Positions 28,301 to 35,355 are shown, counted from the stretch's first letter. The stretch: 64,000 bases of DNA from Vitellaria paradoxa (GCA_019916065.1 CM034241.1:16345228-16409227); one strand, 5' to 3'. The notes: generated by a model from the sequence alone, not told the origin. Made by a program: numbers and translations.

Positions 28301-31300
28301 TCCTAATTAAACGCAAAATGTATTTTATCCTTTATTTCAATTCCTAACACTGTTTTTGAAGCACTTTCACACTGTAGATGGCATTCTGCCATGGACGATG
28401 AGATTTTAACTCTTTGAGCTAACGATAATTAGGATCTTCTTTCTCTTTCGTTTGATAAGTCTATGGCGGGTTGCCGCTAGATATATACTATTAGTGTTCA
28501 TCTTGATGGTAATGTGAACTGGTTAAAAGCACACTTGGTTGCAAAGGAGTATACACAAGTCTATGTTTTGGACTTCTTCGGAACTTTTTCTCTTGTTGTG
28601 AAGATTACCTTTGTTCTCTCTAGCTGCAGTCTATCATTAGTCTCTACACCAACTAGATGTGAAAAATGCATCTTTGCATGGTGATCTTGCTGAGAAAGTA
28701 TATATAGAGCAACCTCCTGAGTTTGTTGCTCAGGGGGAGTCTGAGTTGGTATGCAAACTGAAAAAATCATTATATGGCCTGAAATAGTCTCCTCGAGCAT
28801 GGTTTGGCTGATTTAGTACTGTTGTCACCAAATTTGGCACCTGATTCGTTGTAGAGTTGATCATTCAGTCTTTTATCATTATTCTTCTAAAAGAAGGATT
28901 TGGCTCTTCATGTATGTCGATGACATTGTTATCACAAGTGATGATTCACAGGGTATTGCTGATCTAAAGATGTTTCTTCAAATAAGTTTAGCACCAAGGA
29001 TTTGGAACAATTGAAGTACTTCTTAGGAATTGAGGTATATATAGAGCAACCTCCTGGGCCTGGGTTTGTTGCTTAGGAGGAGTCTGGGTTGGTATGCAAA
29101 CTGAAAAAATCATTATATGGCCTGAAATAGTCTCCTCGAGCATTGTTTGGCCGATTTAGTACTGTTGTCACCAAATTTGGCACCTGATTCGTTGTGGAGT
29201 TGATCATTCAGTCTTTTATCATTACTCTTCTAAGGGAAGGATTTGGCTCTTCGTGTATGTTGATGACATTGTTATCATAGGTGATGATTCACAGAGTATT
29301 GCTGATCTCAAGATGTTTCTTCAAAATAAGTTTAGCACCAAGGATTTGGAACCATTGAAATACTTCTTAGGAATTGAGGTTGCCCAATCACGTATGGGTA
29401 TTCCTCTCTCTCAAAGAAAATATGTCCTTAATTTGTCGACAAAGACAGGTATGTTAGGTTCTAAACCTATGGACACTCCAATGGATTCAAATACCTGTTG
29501 ATCAGGGAGATTCGTTACATGATTAGCCAGTATCAAAGGTTAGTTGGCAAGCTAAACTACTTGACAGCCACCATACTTAATGTATCTTTTACTACAAGTG
29601 TGATCAGCTAGTTCTTAGAATCACCTCGTAGTAGTCATTGAGATGCTGTTGTCCACATTCTAAGATACCTGAAAAGTGCACCTGGTTAAGGTCTATTGTA
29701 CATGGATAATAAACATGTTTTAGTTCAAGGATACACTAATGCAAACTGGACTGGGTCACCATCAAATAGACAATCTACTACAGGGTATTGTGTCTTTGTT
29801 GGAGGTAATTTGATATCCTAGAAGAGAAAAAAGCAAACAGTAGTCGCACAGTCAAGTGTTGGGTCAGAATATATAGTCATGGTACACACATGTTAAAGGA
29901 ATTGGGCACACACGTGTGAGTTGATCCAGATATAACACATGTTAAAAGAATTGGGCATTCATCATTCACAGCCCATAGAATTACTATGTGAAAATCAGAC
30001 TGTAATTCATATTACATTTAATCTGGTATTTCATACGAGGATTAAACATACTAAGGTCAACTGTCATTTTGTCAAAGAAAAGATTCTGCAGAATATGATC
30101 AAAACTAGTCCGTGAAGTCTAAAATCCAACTTGCTAATTCGTTTACCAAAGCTCTTGGAGGACCTAGAGTAAGGTTTATTTCTAACAAGCTTGGAACAAA
30201 TGACATATATGCTCCAACTTAAAGGCGAGTGTTAATGTATATTAATGTACCTAGCATATCTAATATTTATGTATCTAGGGGATATGTACCTAGTCTACAT
30301 TTCTTGTACCGTATTTATTATGTGTACATTGTATGTGTATAAATACAAGTAGTGACAACCCATTTGGGAGTGTCAAGCCTTTCAGTGAATCCTCTCCAGT
30401 TTACAGTTTTATTTTGTGTAATAGAGATACATAAACTGAAAAATAAAATGAATCTATCATGAAAATAAATAAATAAAGGATTTAATGCTTCAAATATGTA
30501 AGTACCTGGCATTAGCTCACTAGTTGGAAACAAGCTTTGCAACATCTCCTCTCTTTCTACAAGAAAATCCTCAGCCGCAAGGGAGTCATTTATTCCAGTC
30601 TCGTTAACAAATACACGAGCAGCTTCTATTGCTTTCTTTCCCATCATTTTTGCCTTGAGAGACCAATCAAAAGTTTTATTGTATCTTGCAAGAATAATTT
30701 CCTGGACTTCAGTATAGAATTTCTCTGTATCTGCAGAAATTAAAACCAGCACCAGAATTTAGTTTCTCTCTCCGAAGTTTAATTGATGTATAAACCTCCA
30801 ACTAGCAATTATGGAACTGGAATATTCGATAAAAATGCAGACTAAAAAACTAACAAAAATAAAAACACAAAGATGAAGAAACTGAAAGTTATTCTAACAA
30901 TTATTTGTCGTATGAACCATATGCATTATTTGTAAAACTTTAATATCTCATGAAAAGATTAAAGAGAACAATCCTTCAACAAATTTTTTAATTGAGAAGC
31001 TAGAAGTGTCTATCATAAAACAATTAGTCTTTCACATGAATCACACTCATTATTTGTAAAATTTTAATAGTTAATGAAAAGATTAAACAGAAGGATCCTT
31101 CAACAAATTTTTTAATTGAGAAGTACATGGTGTCTCTCATAAAATTTATTTACTTATTATTGTTGCATATTTCTTATTATTATTCCATATTTCATTCTAG
31201 TGTTTTAAACTAGAGCAACGTTCTCATACTGCAAAAAGTAAATATAGAATACAAATTTCACAAAAATATCCTAAAATTGTAGCAAAATATCTTGCTTTAT

Positions 31301-34300
31301 ATATATATATATATATTTGAATACCAAAATATCTTGTATTTTCTTATTTTATACAAACATATGTGTCACTGAGATTTAGGAAAATATAATTATTGAATAT
31401 ACCGTTAAAATATAAGAAAATAATTTTGATCACCAAAATATGTCAGAAGATTAAAAAGGATAACTCTCTAGGAAAAAAAATATCAAAAATTCTATATACT
31501 AAAACATTTCAAACTAACAGACATCATAAAAAAATATTGCAAAAATAAATGTTCTAATCACTGCCATGGACAAAATTTAGATTATAAATCCAAAAATAAA
31601 ATTAAAAATTCATAAAGTAACAAAAAAGTATACATTCAATATACTAGCTTTTTAAACCTCTTGCTAAGGGCCGTTTGTTGACATTTTGTTTTATGTTTTC
31701 ATGTAATTGTTTTCAAAATTTTGAAAACTAGAACAAAAACATGTTTGGCAACAGTTTTGTTGCCATATTTTTTTAAAATAGTTTCCAAAAATTTTTAAAA
31801 TTATGAAATAGAAAAAAGGTTTTTTCACTTTTTTTTTTTTTAATACAAGGGGGATCCTTACCTTTAGTGAAACTAATCTTTTCGAATTCCTAACCCAACC
31901 TAAATTTTTCACTCGCTACCCTACAAGAACCACCATCCCTTGCCCACTACCACTCTTTGCAACCACTATCACTATTACATATCGCTACTATTGTCATTCT
32001 TCATTAGCACCAATACTCAATCTTATCACTTTCTACTACTGTTGTTGCCACTGTTGTCATTCTTCATTCATTAGCACCAATACTCAATCTTATCACTTTC
32101 TACTGCTATTGCTGCCACCACTATCCATCCCATCATCACCACTATCGTCATAGCCACCATCACCACCTCCTTATCACCCGTTGTCGCTACCACGCCAGCC
32201 CCTTATCACCCACTATTGCTACCACCACTACCACTATCCACCCCTTTGTCACCACTATCGCCACCGTCGCCATCACCGCCTCCTATCACCCATTGTCGCT
32301 ACCACCCAACCTTCTTTAGTTTGGATAGCTTGTTTGGTGATTTTGAGCCTATCTCATTCCCAAAAGCTAACTCATAGGGTGAGACTTTCCCCCACACTTA
32401 TATACTGACCACCAACTCCTTTCACAAACAATTTGGGACACCCCAATGATCTCTCCCCTTTACATATTAGGTCTTAGGTCGGAGGCAGTGACAATTCATT
32501 CCTTCTGATAGACTGAGATTATTGGTAAACTTAGACTCTGGTACCAGTTGTTAGGGGGTCTTGAGCCTTCTCATCCTTAAAAGTTAACTCATGAGATAAG
32601 ACTTTCCCTCACACTTATATACTGACCACCAACCCCTTCTACAACTGATATGGGAACACTCCAACAATCTCTCCCTTCACACATCCGGTCTTGGGTTGGA
32701 GGCAGTGACAACCCGTTTCTCCTGATGGGCTGAGATTGATGGCAAAACTAGGCTCTGATACCAGTAATTAGGTGGTTTCGAACTTATCTCATCCCTAAAA
32801 GATAGCTCATAGGGTGAGACTTTACTTCAAACTTACATATTGACAACCAAACCTTTCCACAACCGATGTGGGGAATACCCCAACATAGCTTAAAATTATA
32901 AAGGGAACAGATGCGAATAAGTAAAAACAATGATGATTAAATATATTTGCATTTATCTTAAAAAGTTAAAATGAGAGATTCTTTTGAAAACAGATGCAAT
33001 GAGACTGAAAGGATATGGGATAGGGCGAAGCATTTTTTGACTCATTCATGGGCTTTTGTAAGCTTTGCCGGGCATTCCATTGCTTCCAAACAAATCCTAC
33101 TGGGTGGAAAGTTGCTCCAAGTTACCTTTAGTTTTGTATTTTCCAACTGCTGTTTTCTTTTCATATTTCTATTTTTTCCTTTTAAAGCTTGCATTTTGTC
33201 CTAGTTGACTTTATCCACCCTTGATGCATTTATGTTCCTTTAACAAAATTTGTTGCTTATCAAATATATACATACACGCACTTGATGTTAATTAAAAATA
33301 ATTTTAAAAGAAAAACCACTTCACTTTCCATCACTTTCCTAACAATTTTAGAGTGCAAGAAAGGTGGTCAAATTGAGAAGACTCTTTTCCCTCGATAAAT
33401 CTCCCATTTCCAAACAAGGTAACCAACAAATCTTCCCTTCTACATCCTTCACTTTCCCTCACAACCCTTCAATCCAAACAGGTTGCCAAAGTGTATCCAC
33501 ACACAAAGACAATGAGAAGAGCTTCAATATATAAAGAAGCAAGATTGAACAAGACTCTCACCACCCTTATCATTTGTGTTCTATGTCTGCACCACTCACA
33601 TCTATTCATTACAAATCAAAAGAAAGCCCACACACAAAAGTCAATGAAAATGGCTGACTTCAGCTGCTGAAATCAAAGCGAAGCTAATCAAAAGGAGGCA
33701 GAAAATCAGCCGCCTGATGAATTGATCATTTGCTGGTGAGTAGCCTTCTTAAAGCAAGAATTCCTACCCATCTTGTATTTACTGCATGAAGAGCATGCTG
33801 GGTACAGGCACACGGGATCGCTGATATAACAAATAAAATAAGAAAAACCCTTTCACCACTTCAACATTAGGGCAAAAGCTGCCAATAGACAATTCCTTTC
33901 ACTGCAACTCTATCTAATACCAAACAAGAGAAATGATCTGATTCCAATGTTTTACTTCTTTCCCATTCTCAATTAACTTTCCCAAAGGAATTTGGTTCCC
34001 AATACCCAGGAGCGGAATGCCTGCCTTCCCAATAAACAAATTCAATCAACAAACAAGAAAAGAGAACCATGATATATTTTATATATAGTCAAATGCCAAT
34101 GTAGAGTGTTCTTGTCCAGAACCAACAAGATTATTAGTTAAATTGGGCGCGTATAGATGTGGGTGTTATATGAATGTCAGTTCAATCAACTAATGACAGT
34201 TCAACGAGAGCTAAGATTTAGATCCAAGTGTACCCAGTAAGAGGCCGTCCATGTCGAAGATGACGTGAGTAATAGACCCTTTCACTGACCCATTGCCGGT

Positions 34301-34312
34301 TGGATTCGCCAT
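1276..34312 (-). CDS. HAD-family phosphatase, glycerol-3-phosphatase (GPP) type; five exons, 3' end outside window
   Basis: Spliced from 34312-34234, 30730-30506, 1855-1795, 1651-1504 and 1355-1276. All junctions are GT-AG and the phases (1,1,2,0,2) are compatible, giving 197 codons plus two bases. Plant GPP proteins are about 240 residues, so roughly 40 C-terminal residues lie left of position 1. Visible HAD motifs: I, FDMDG with nucleophile D20 and acid/base D22; II, around S121 (CLASGS); III, K157 in [10 protein letters not shown]184-D185 in VFEDAPSG. The helical cap lies between motifs I and II, as in subfamily IA. The sequence closely resembles remembered Arabidopsis GPP1/GPP2, which dephosphorylate glycerol-3-phosphate to glycerol; related HAD proteins act on pseudouridine-5'-phosphate, so the substrate is inferred. 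No signal peptide is seen, so it is probably cytosolic. No stop interrupts the exons, so the gene looks functional despite a 28.65-kb second intron. Confidence 0.88.
1504..1651 (-). CDS. GPP-type phosphatase exon 4 (HAD motif III)
   Basis: 148 nt encoding [11 protein letters not shown]...[17 protein letters not shown]. It begins after the acceptor CTTCCAG and ends at GAG before the donor GTATCA. It carries the motif III lysine. The intron to exon 3 is 143 bp. Confidence 0.9.
1795..1855 (-). CDS. GPP-type phosphatase exon 3 (HAD motif II)
   Basis: 61 nt encoding [19 protein letters not shown] with split Gly codons at both ends. The acceptor TTAG precedes 1855 and the donor GTATTA begins at 1794. 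It carries the motif II Ser/Thr region. Confidence 0.87.
2033..2696. mobile_element. Non-autonomous hAT-like DNA transposon with GATACGG subterminal arrays
   Basis: A 664-bp non-coding element. The ends are inverted repeats: CTATGAAGAACGGATAC on the left and the complement of GTATCTGTGCTTCATAG on the right (15 of 17 match). It is flanked by a perfect 8-bp duplication CTAGATAT (2025-2032, 2697-2704), the length typical of hAT elements. GATACGG-type hexamers and heptamers are repeated inside both ends in opposite orientation. The open frame over the right half is only a translation of these repeats and is not a gene. Confidence 0.75.
2974..5184 (+). pseudogene. LINE ORF1 (DUF4283-type nucleic-acid-binding protein), broken
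   Basis: Open blocks at about 2980-3714, 3928-4875 and 4876-5184 form one degraded ORF1. The middle block around [19 protein letters not shown], followed by WIKLRIKG, resembles the DUF4283 region of plant L1 ORF1 proteins, which coat the element RNA. No CCHC zinc knuckle is visible. Stops at 3712, 3878 and 4873 and probable frameshifts break it. The final stop TAA (5182-5184) abuts the ATG of ORF2, so the two frames are contiguous. The exact start is unclear. Confidence 0.7.
5185..8942 (+). pseudogene. LINE ORF2: endonuclease, reverse transcriptase, zf-RVT; broken
   Basis: The AP-like endonuclease retains [26 protein letters not shown] and LSDHVPL. The reverse transcriptase follows with [37 protein letters not shown] and the catalytic FADD (about 7240-7251). 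A zinc-binding RVT domain near the C-terminus has CTLC and HLLLHCPW (about 8459-8520). This enzyme nicks target DNA and copies the LINE RNA in place. Stops near 5458, 6313, 6950 and 7017 and frameshifts near 7330 and 7850 show it is dead. It ends at TAA 8940-8942, just before the polyadenylation signal. Confidence 0.85.
9190..9527 (-). mobile_element. TRIM element, minus orientation
   Basis: A 338-bp element with LTRs at 9410-9527 (5' LTR in its own orientation) and 9190-9297 (3' LTR), both starting TGTTGGG. A degraded primer-binding site (complement of GCTCTGATAATA, 9398-9409) and a polypurine tract (complement of CGCCCCCTCGTA, 9298-9309) are in the expected places. The flanks are GTTAG and ATTAG, a 4/5 target duplication. 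It has no coding capacity. It sits just downstream of the L1 LINE in GPP intron 2. Confidence 0.7.
9528..10996. other. Intronic sequence without identified features
   Basis: No gene or element end was recognised. There is a GAGAGA-rich tract at about 9944-9971, and a phrase around GTGAGTCACTTAATGGAAATGCC occurs twice (about 9845-9870 and 9901-9925). A 77-codon open frame at 10653-10886 shows no recognisable motif. Confidence 0.5.
11002..11171 (+). repeat. copia-1 5' LTR
   Basis: 170 bp, from TGTTAATGCATG to TAGTTCACA. It includes a TATA-like GTGTATAAATA at about 11100-11110, the probable promoter. The primer-binding site TGGTATCAGAG (11172-11182) follows directly. Confidence 0.85.
11634..11784 (+). 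pseudogene. copia-1 gag, N-terminal remnant
   Basis: Begins [15 protein letters not shown] and is soon broken by stops. The frame RLSSLL at the right edge is interrupted by insertion of the RTE LINE; gag resumes near 21175. Gag proteins form the virus-like particle that packages element RNA. Confidence 0.5.
11925..13880 (-). pseudogene. RTE LINE reverse transcriptase, broken
   Basis: The long frame 13348-12302 carries [42 protein letters not shown] and [17 protein letters not shown]. The catalytic box reads LFADN where active enzymes have FADD, so the second aspartate is lost. The C-terminal part (12314-11925) has the characteristic LLYGSECW and RLRWFGHV. A linker rich in Lys and Glu (about 13800-13350) joins it to the endonuclease. 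Frameshifts near 12310 and in the linker confirm it is dead. Confidence 0.85.
13881..14158 (-). pseudogene. RTE LINE endonuclease, C-terminal part
   Basis: Encodes [29 protein letters not shown] and YRLLVIDV, the last blocks of the AP-like endonuclease. The reading frame is cut at 14154-14158 by the gypsy element; it continues upstream beyond 20556. Confidence 0.82.
14159..14500 (+). repeat. Gypsy 5' LTR
   Basis: 342 bp. The TATA box CCTATATAAAGG lies at about 14371-14382, a likely promoter for the element. The LTR ends TGCTATATCA, followed by AG and the primer-binding site. Confidence 0.88.
15370..16917 (+). pseudogene. Gypsy gag and protease N-part
   Basis: Starts at ATG 15370 ([16 protein letters not shown]), with a predicted coiled coil in residues 1-40. 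The Retrotrans_gag domain covers about residues 155-300, including [14 protein letters not shown] and [13 protein letters not shown]. The CCHC knuckle [14 protein letters not shown] begins at about residue 369. The protease active site is at about residue 460 and reads DGGS, where DSGS or DSGA is usual. The frame then shifts near 16870-16917 and the protease continues in another frame as [12 protein letters not shown]. Confidence 0.85.
16918..18892 (+). pseudogene. Gypsy protease C-part, reverse transcriptase and RNase H
   Basis: Protease residues to about 17070, then a TAG at 17297-17299, then the RT frame. RT motifs: [45 protein letters not shown] and the catalytic YFDD ([11 protein letters not shown], about 17845-17875). 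RNase H has [15 protein letters not shown] and [12 protein letters not shown] at 18446-18448 interrupts it before [12 protein letters not shown] frameshift near 18880, in the HHCC region of integrase, ends this frame. Confidence 0.88.
18880..20286 (+). pseudogene. Gypsy integrase with C-terminal chromodomain
   Basis: The zinc-binding CHTCQ is followed by the catalytic core with Asp in [10 protein letters not shown], Asp in VSDRDVKF and Glu in [13 protein letters not shown]. At the C-terminus, about 19975-20145, a chromodomain-like segment contains [15 protein letters not shown] and EEEF. Chromodomains direct integration of chromoviruses to chromatin marks. The frame runs on into the 3' LTR. 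No stop lies within the integrase itself; damage is upstream. Confidence 0.87.
20184..20555 (+). repeat. Gypsy 3' LTR
   Basis: 372 bp. It is 30 bp longer than the 5' LTR because AAATATTTTAGGCGG is repeated with an A-rich spacer (about 20215-20258). The rest matches with few substitutions; the TATA box is at about 20428-20435. Confidence 0.88.
20561..21090 (-). pseudogene. RTE LINE endonuclease, N-terminal part
   Basis: Contains [43 protein letters not shown] and GGDLNGHVG (GDFN in active enzymes) and ends NRNEAGKD exactly at the gypsy junction. A TGA stop near 20985 interrupts the start region. Joining it to 14158 continues as ILEF, which shows that the two halves were one gene. Confidence 0.82.
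21167..23327 (+). pseudogene. copia-1 gag (rest), protease and integrase region, broken
   Basis: A gag block includes [22 protein letters not shown] knuckle [15 protein letters not shown] lies at about 21535-21580. A protease-like segment at 21800-22050 is followed by an integrase core with [13 protein letters not shown], a SDNAKEYF motif (about 22535-22560) and [17 protein letters not shown] sequence. Numerous stops and frame changes occur. The frame reads [12 protein letters not shown] at about 23290-23327, where copia-2 is inserted. Confidence 0.75.
23328..23577 (-). repeat. copia-2 3' LTR
   Basis: 250 bp; in element orientation it starts TGTAGCAAGAAAATCGACC and ends ATTTCTTCA. It is complete and preceded by the polypurine tract. 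Confidence 0.85.
23705..24870 (-). pseudogene. copia-2 reverse transcriptase and RNase H
   Basis: The RT resumes as [20 protein letters not shown] and has the catalytic YVDD ([13 protein letters not shown]) and [16 protein letters not shown] stop at 24374-24376 separates it from the RNase H part, which has [18 protein letters not shown] (YTDADWAG in active relatives), [10 protein letters not shown] and HIEIDQHFI. Together with gag and integrase this shows a nearly whole element with about four lesions. Confidence 0.86.
24816..26849 (-). pseudogene. copia-2 protease end, integrase and start of reverse transcriptase
   Basis: A GAG-pre-integrase block ([17 protein letters not shown]) precedes a stop near 26382. 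The integrase core follows with [17 protein letters not shown] and [13 protein letters not shown] (the DDE triad), then a proline- and serine-rich linker and the RT start [25 protein letters not shown] and [20 protein letters not shown] frameshift near 24830 ends the frame inside the RT domain. Integrase inserts the cDNA copy into host DNA. Confidence 0.86.
26852..28007 (-). pseudogene. copia-2 gag and protease start
   Basis: A frame of 385 residues starting [23 protein letters not shown]2-type gag core contains [16 protein letters not shown] and [18 protein letters not shown]. The CCHC knuckle is [15 protein letters not shown] (about residue 235). The protease site reads [10 protein letters not shown] where DSGAS is usual, so a catalytic-site residue is changed. 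A TGA then interrupts the frame, which continues as IADGSFSS. Most of this coding region is intact. Confidence 0.85.
28088..28318 (-). repeat. copia-2 5' LTR, outer end truncated
   Basis: 231 bp. It matches the other LTR up to ACGCAAAA and then stops; sequence from 28319 onward is copia-1 coding sequence. About 19-20 bp of the LTR start is absent. Confidence 0.8.
28319..30229 (+). pseudogene. copia-1 reverse transcriptase / RNase H region, broken
   Basis: The copia-1 frame resumes right after copia-2 as [21 protein letters not shown]. The reverse transcriptase with catalytic YVDD follows ([12 protein letters not shown], about 29250-29285), then [13 protein letters not shown] and a decayed RNase H. 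A 337-bp tandem duplication within the RT domain (28698-29371), stop codons and another small duplication near 29880-29960 have destroyed it. Confidence 0.78.
28698..29371 (+). repeat. Tandem duplication (2 x 337 bp) inside copia-1 reverse transcriptase
   Basis: Unit 1 is 28698-29034 and unit 2 starts at 29035. Both run from GTATATATAGAGCAACCTCC through the YVDD block to TACTTCTTAGGAATTGAGGT. The copies differ by scattered substitutions and small indels, so the event is not recent. Confidence 0.82.
30230..30405 (+). repeat. copia-1 3' LTR
   Basis: 176 bp, from TGTTAATGTATA to CAGTTTACA. It shares the TATA-like GTGTATAAATA and the block AGTAGTGACAACCCATTTG with the 5' LTR, but with many substitutions and small indels. 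Confidence 0.85.
30506..30730 (-). CDS. GPP-type phosphatase exon 2 (cap domain)
   Basis: 225 nt encoding TEKFYTEVQ...LFPTSELMP, the cap segment between HAD motifs I and II. The acceptor CTGCAG precedes 30730 and the donor GTACTT begins at 30505. The last G is the first base of a Gly codon that is completed 28.65 kb away at 1855. Confidence 0.9.
31668..32330. mobile_element. MITE-like remnant, related to 34438-35044
   Basis: Begins GGGCCGTTTGTTGACA and continues through AT-rich sequence into a long CACCAC/CTACCA-rich tract (31920-32315). The same plan is seen in the element at 34438-35044. The right terminus was not found; a TRIM array begins at 32331. Confidence 0.4.
32331..32885 (-). mobile_element. 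TRIM array with three LTRs (LTR-int-LTR-int-LTR), minus orientation
   Basis: Three LTR copies at 32331-32448, 32547-32666 and 32764-32885 are separated by two short internal domains (32449-32546 and 32667-32763). The period is 216-217 bp. Each internal domain has a primer-binding site next to the LTR (complements of GGTACCA at 32534-32546 and GGCTCTGATACCA at 32751-32763) and a purine tract (complement of ATCTCTCCC) at its other end. The whole is flanked by a perfect 5-bp duplication TAGCT (32326-32330, 32886-32890). It has no coding capacity. Confidence 0.83.
34234..34312 (-). CDS. GPP-type phosphatase exon 1 (start codon, HAD motif I)
   Basis: 79 nt encoding 26 residues plus the first base of codon 27. 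It starts at ATG 34312-34310 and contains the catalytic FDMDG motif. The donor GTACAC follows at 34233. The split Asp codon (G|AT) is completed by exon 2, giving LLLDTEKFY across the junction, as in the family. No in-frame ATG was found just upstream. Confidence 0.88.
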
Positions 34313-34437
34313 TGCCCGCAGATATGCAAACGGGATAGCTCCTCGCTGATCAACCACACAGGTGGAATTTAACAGAGCCTTGAATGTAATTTATTTTGGG
34401 GGAAAATCCGCTTTTAAGCCACTTGTTAGTAGTTAAA

Positions 34438-35044
34438 GGCCGTTTGACAAATTTTTTAATTTTTAATTTTTATTTTATTTTCTAAAAAACTAAACACGGA
34501 AATTCATTTAATAAATTTATTTTTAATTTTTTTAAAATTTTCAAAAGTTATGTGAATATAAAAAATTATTTTCTAGAGTTTTATTTTCATTTTTTATTTT
34601 TTCATAATTACCGTCACATATCACATCCGTCACACACTACAAACCACTAATCATCGCTCTACCACTACTTCCACTGCCAATTACTACCTCCATCGCCGGC
34701 TGCCATCATATTTGACCACCGCTAGTTAACCGCCACCTCTACTGCTAGTCACCATCTCTACAATTAATTGTCACCCACCTTTAGCTATTGCCAACGAACC
34801 ATTACCTCTGCTTTCATCAATTGTTGACTACTAACACCACTGACTACCACACACCTCCACTATTGGTCACAGCTAACTACCACTTCCATCGCCGTCAACC
34901 ATTTTTTCAACATTATAATTACCATCCAATAACTATTGTTGTTAAATGAGTTTTCAAATTTTTACTTTTATTTTTTTATTATAAAAATAAAAACAAAACG
35001 TAATAACTAAAAATTAAAAATTGGCAGTCTCGTCAAACAGGTCC
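34438..35044. mobile_element. MITE upstream of the GPP-type gene
   Basis: The ends are imperfect inverted repeats (GGCCGTTTGACAAAT on the left; CGTCAAACAGGTCC on the right), each followed inward by AATTTTTAATTTTT. The centre is rich in CCACCT and ACCACT triplets. The flanks share TAAA. It is non-coding. Its left end lies 126 bp upstream of the GPP start codon, so it occupies the promoter or 5' UTR region of that gene. The superfamily is not decided. Confidence 0.55.
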
Positions 35045-35355
35045 TAAACTCTTATGCTCACAATTTTATTAATTTTTTAAACCTTTACAGATGAGGTGAA
35101 TGGAGAAAAATGAAAGGAATAAAAGAAAGCGAAAGGATTAAATTTTTTTTGAAAATTAAGGGAAATGAAAGGTGATTAATTTGTTCTCATTGATCTTCAT
35201 AAGTTAAGTTTCTTTCATCTCTAAATTGGGATGTGACTTGTATAAAACGAAATGATTAAAAATTTCTAATTGTGTTTTCACTATTATTTTTTTTGGTATT
35301 TTTAGTTATTTCTACAAATGTTTATCACACATAAATACAAGTTAAAGGGTATAAT

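Larger units (their letters stand above)
23328..28318 (-). mobile_element. Second Ty1/copia element (copia-2), minus strand, inside copia-1
   Basis: LTRs at 28088-28318 (5' in its orientation, truncated) and 23328-23577 (3'). The primer-binding site is the complement of GCTCTGATACCA at 28076-28087, and a polypurine tract (complement of CTCCCCCTCAAG) follows the 3' LTR boundary at 23578. The LTRs differ at only about five positions over 230 bp, so it is young. It interrupts the copia-1 pol frame (FVTF at left, [12 protein letters not shown] at right). The outer end of the 5' LTR is missing, so no target duplication is found. Confidence 0.87.
11002..30405 (+). mobile_element. Ty1/copia LTR retrotransposon (copia-1), old, with three elements nested inside
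   Basis: LTRs at 11002-11171 and 30230-30405 start TGTTAATG and end ACA. A perfect 5-bp duplication GTTTT flanks the whole 19.4 kb (10997-11001, 30406-30410). A primer-binding site TGGTATCAGAG follows the left LTR and a purine-rich AAAGGCGAG precedes the right one. Removing the RTE/gypsy block and copia-2 leaves about 5.0 kb, the usual copia size. The LTRs have diverged clearly and the coding region has many stops, so this is the oldest layer of the nest. Confidence 0.88.
1856..30505 (-). other. Giant intron 2 of the GPP-type gene, filled with transposons
   Basis: 28,650 bp between in-phase GT (30505-30504) and AG (1857-1856) sites. It contains a hAT-like MITE, an L1 LINE, a TRIM, and a copia element with an RTE LINE, a gypsy element and a second copia element nested inside. 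That the RNA is spliced across it is inferred from the undamaged, phase-compatible exons on both sides. Confidence 0.85.
30731..34233 (-). other. GPP-type gene intron 1
   Basis: 3.5 kb between exons 1 and 2. It holds an imperfect tandem duplication at about 30905-31150 (two copies of a block with CCTTCAACAAATTTTTTAATTGAGAAG, about 127 bp apart), a MITE remnant from 31668, the TRIM array 32331-32885, and AT-rich sequence. Nothing coding was recognised in 32891-34233. Confidence 0.75.

Noticed and set aside
28319..28349. Extension of the copia-2 5' LTR to TAACA at 28349
   Set aside because: These bases read as copia-1 coding sequence continuing into [11 protein letters not shown], so the LTR ends at 28318.
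1276..34312. Exons 1-2 and exons 3-5 as parts of two different genes or a processed pseudogene
   Set aside because: Split codons, intron phases and HAD motif order fit one gene, and multiple introns rule out a retrocopy.
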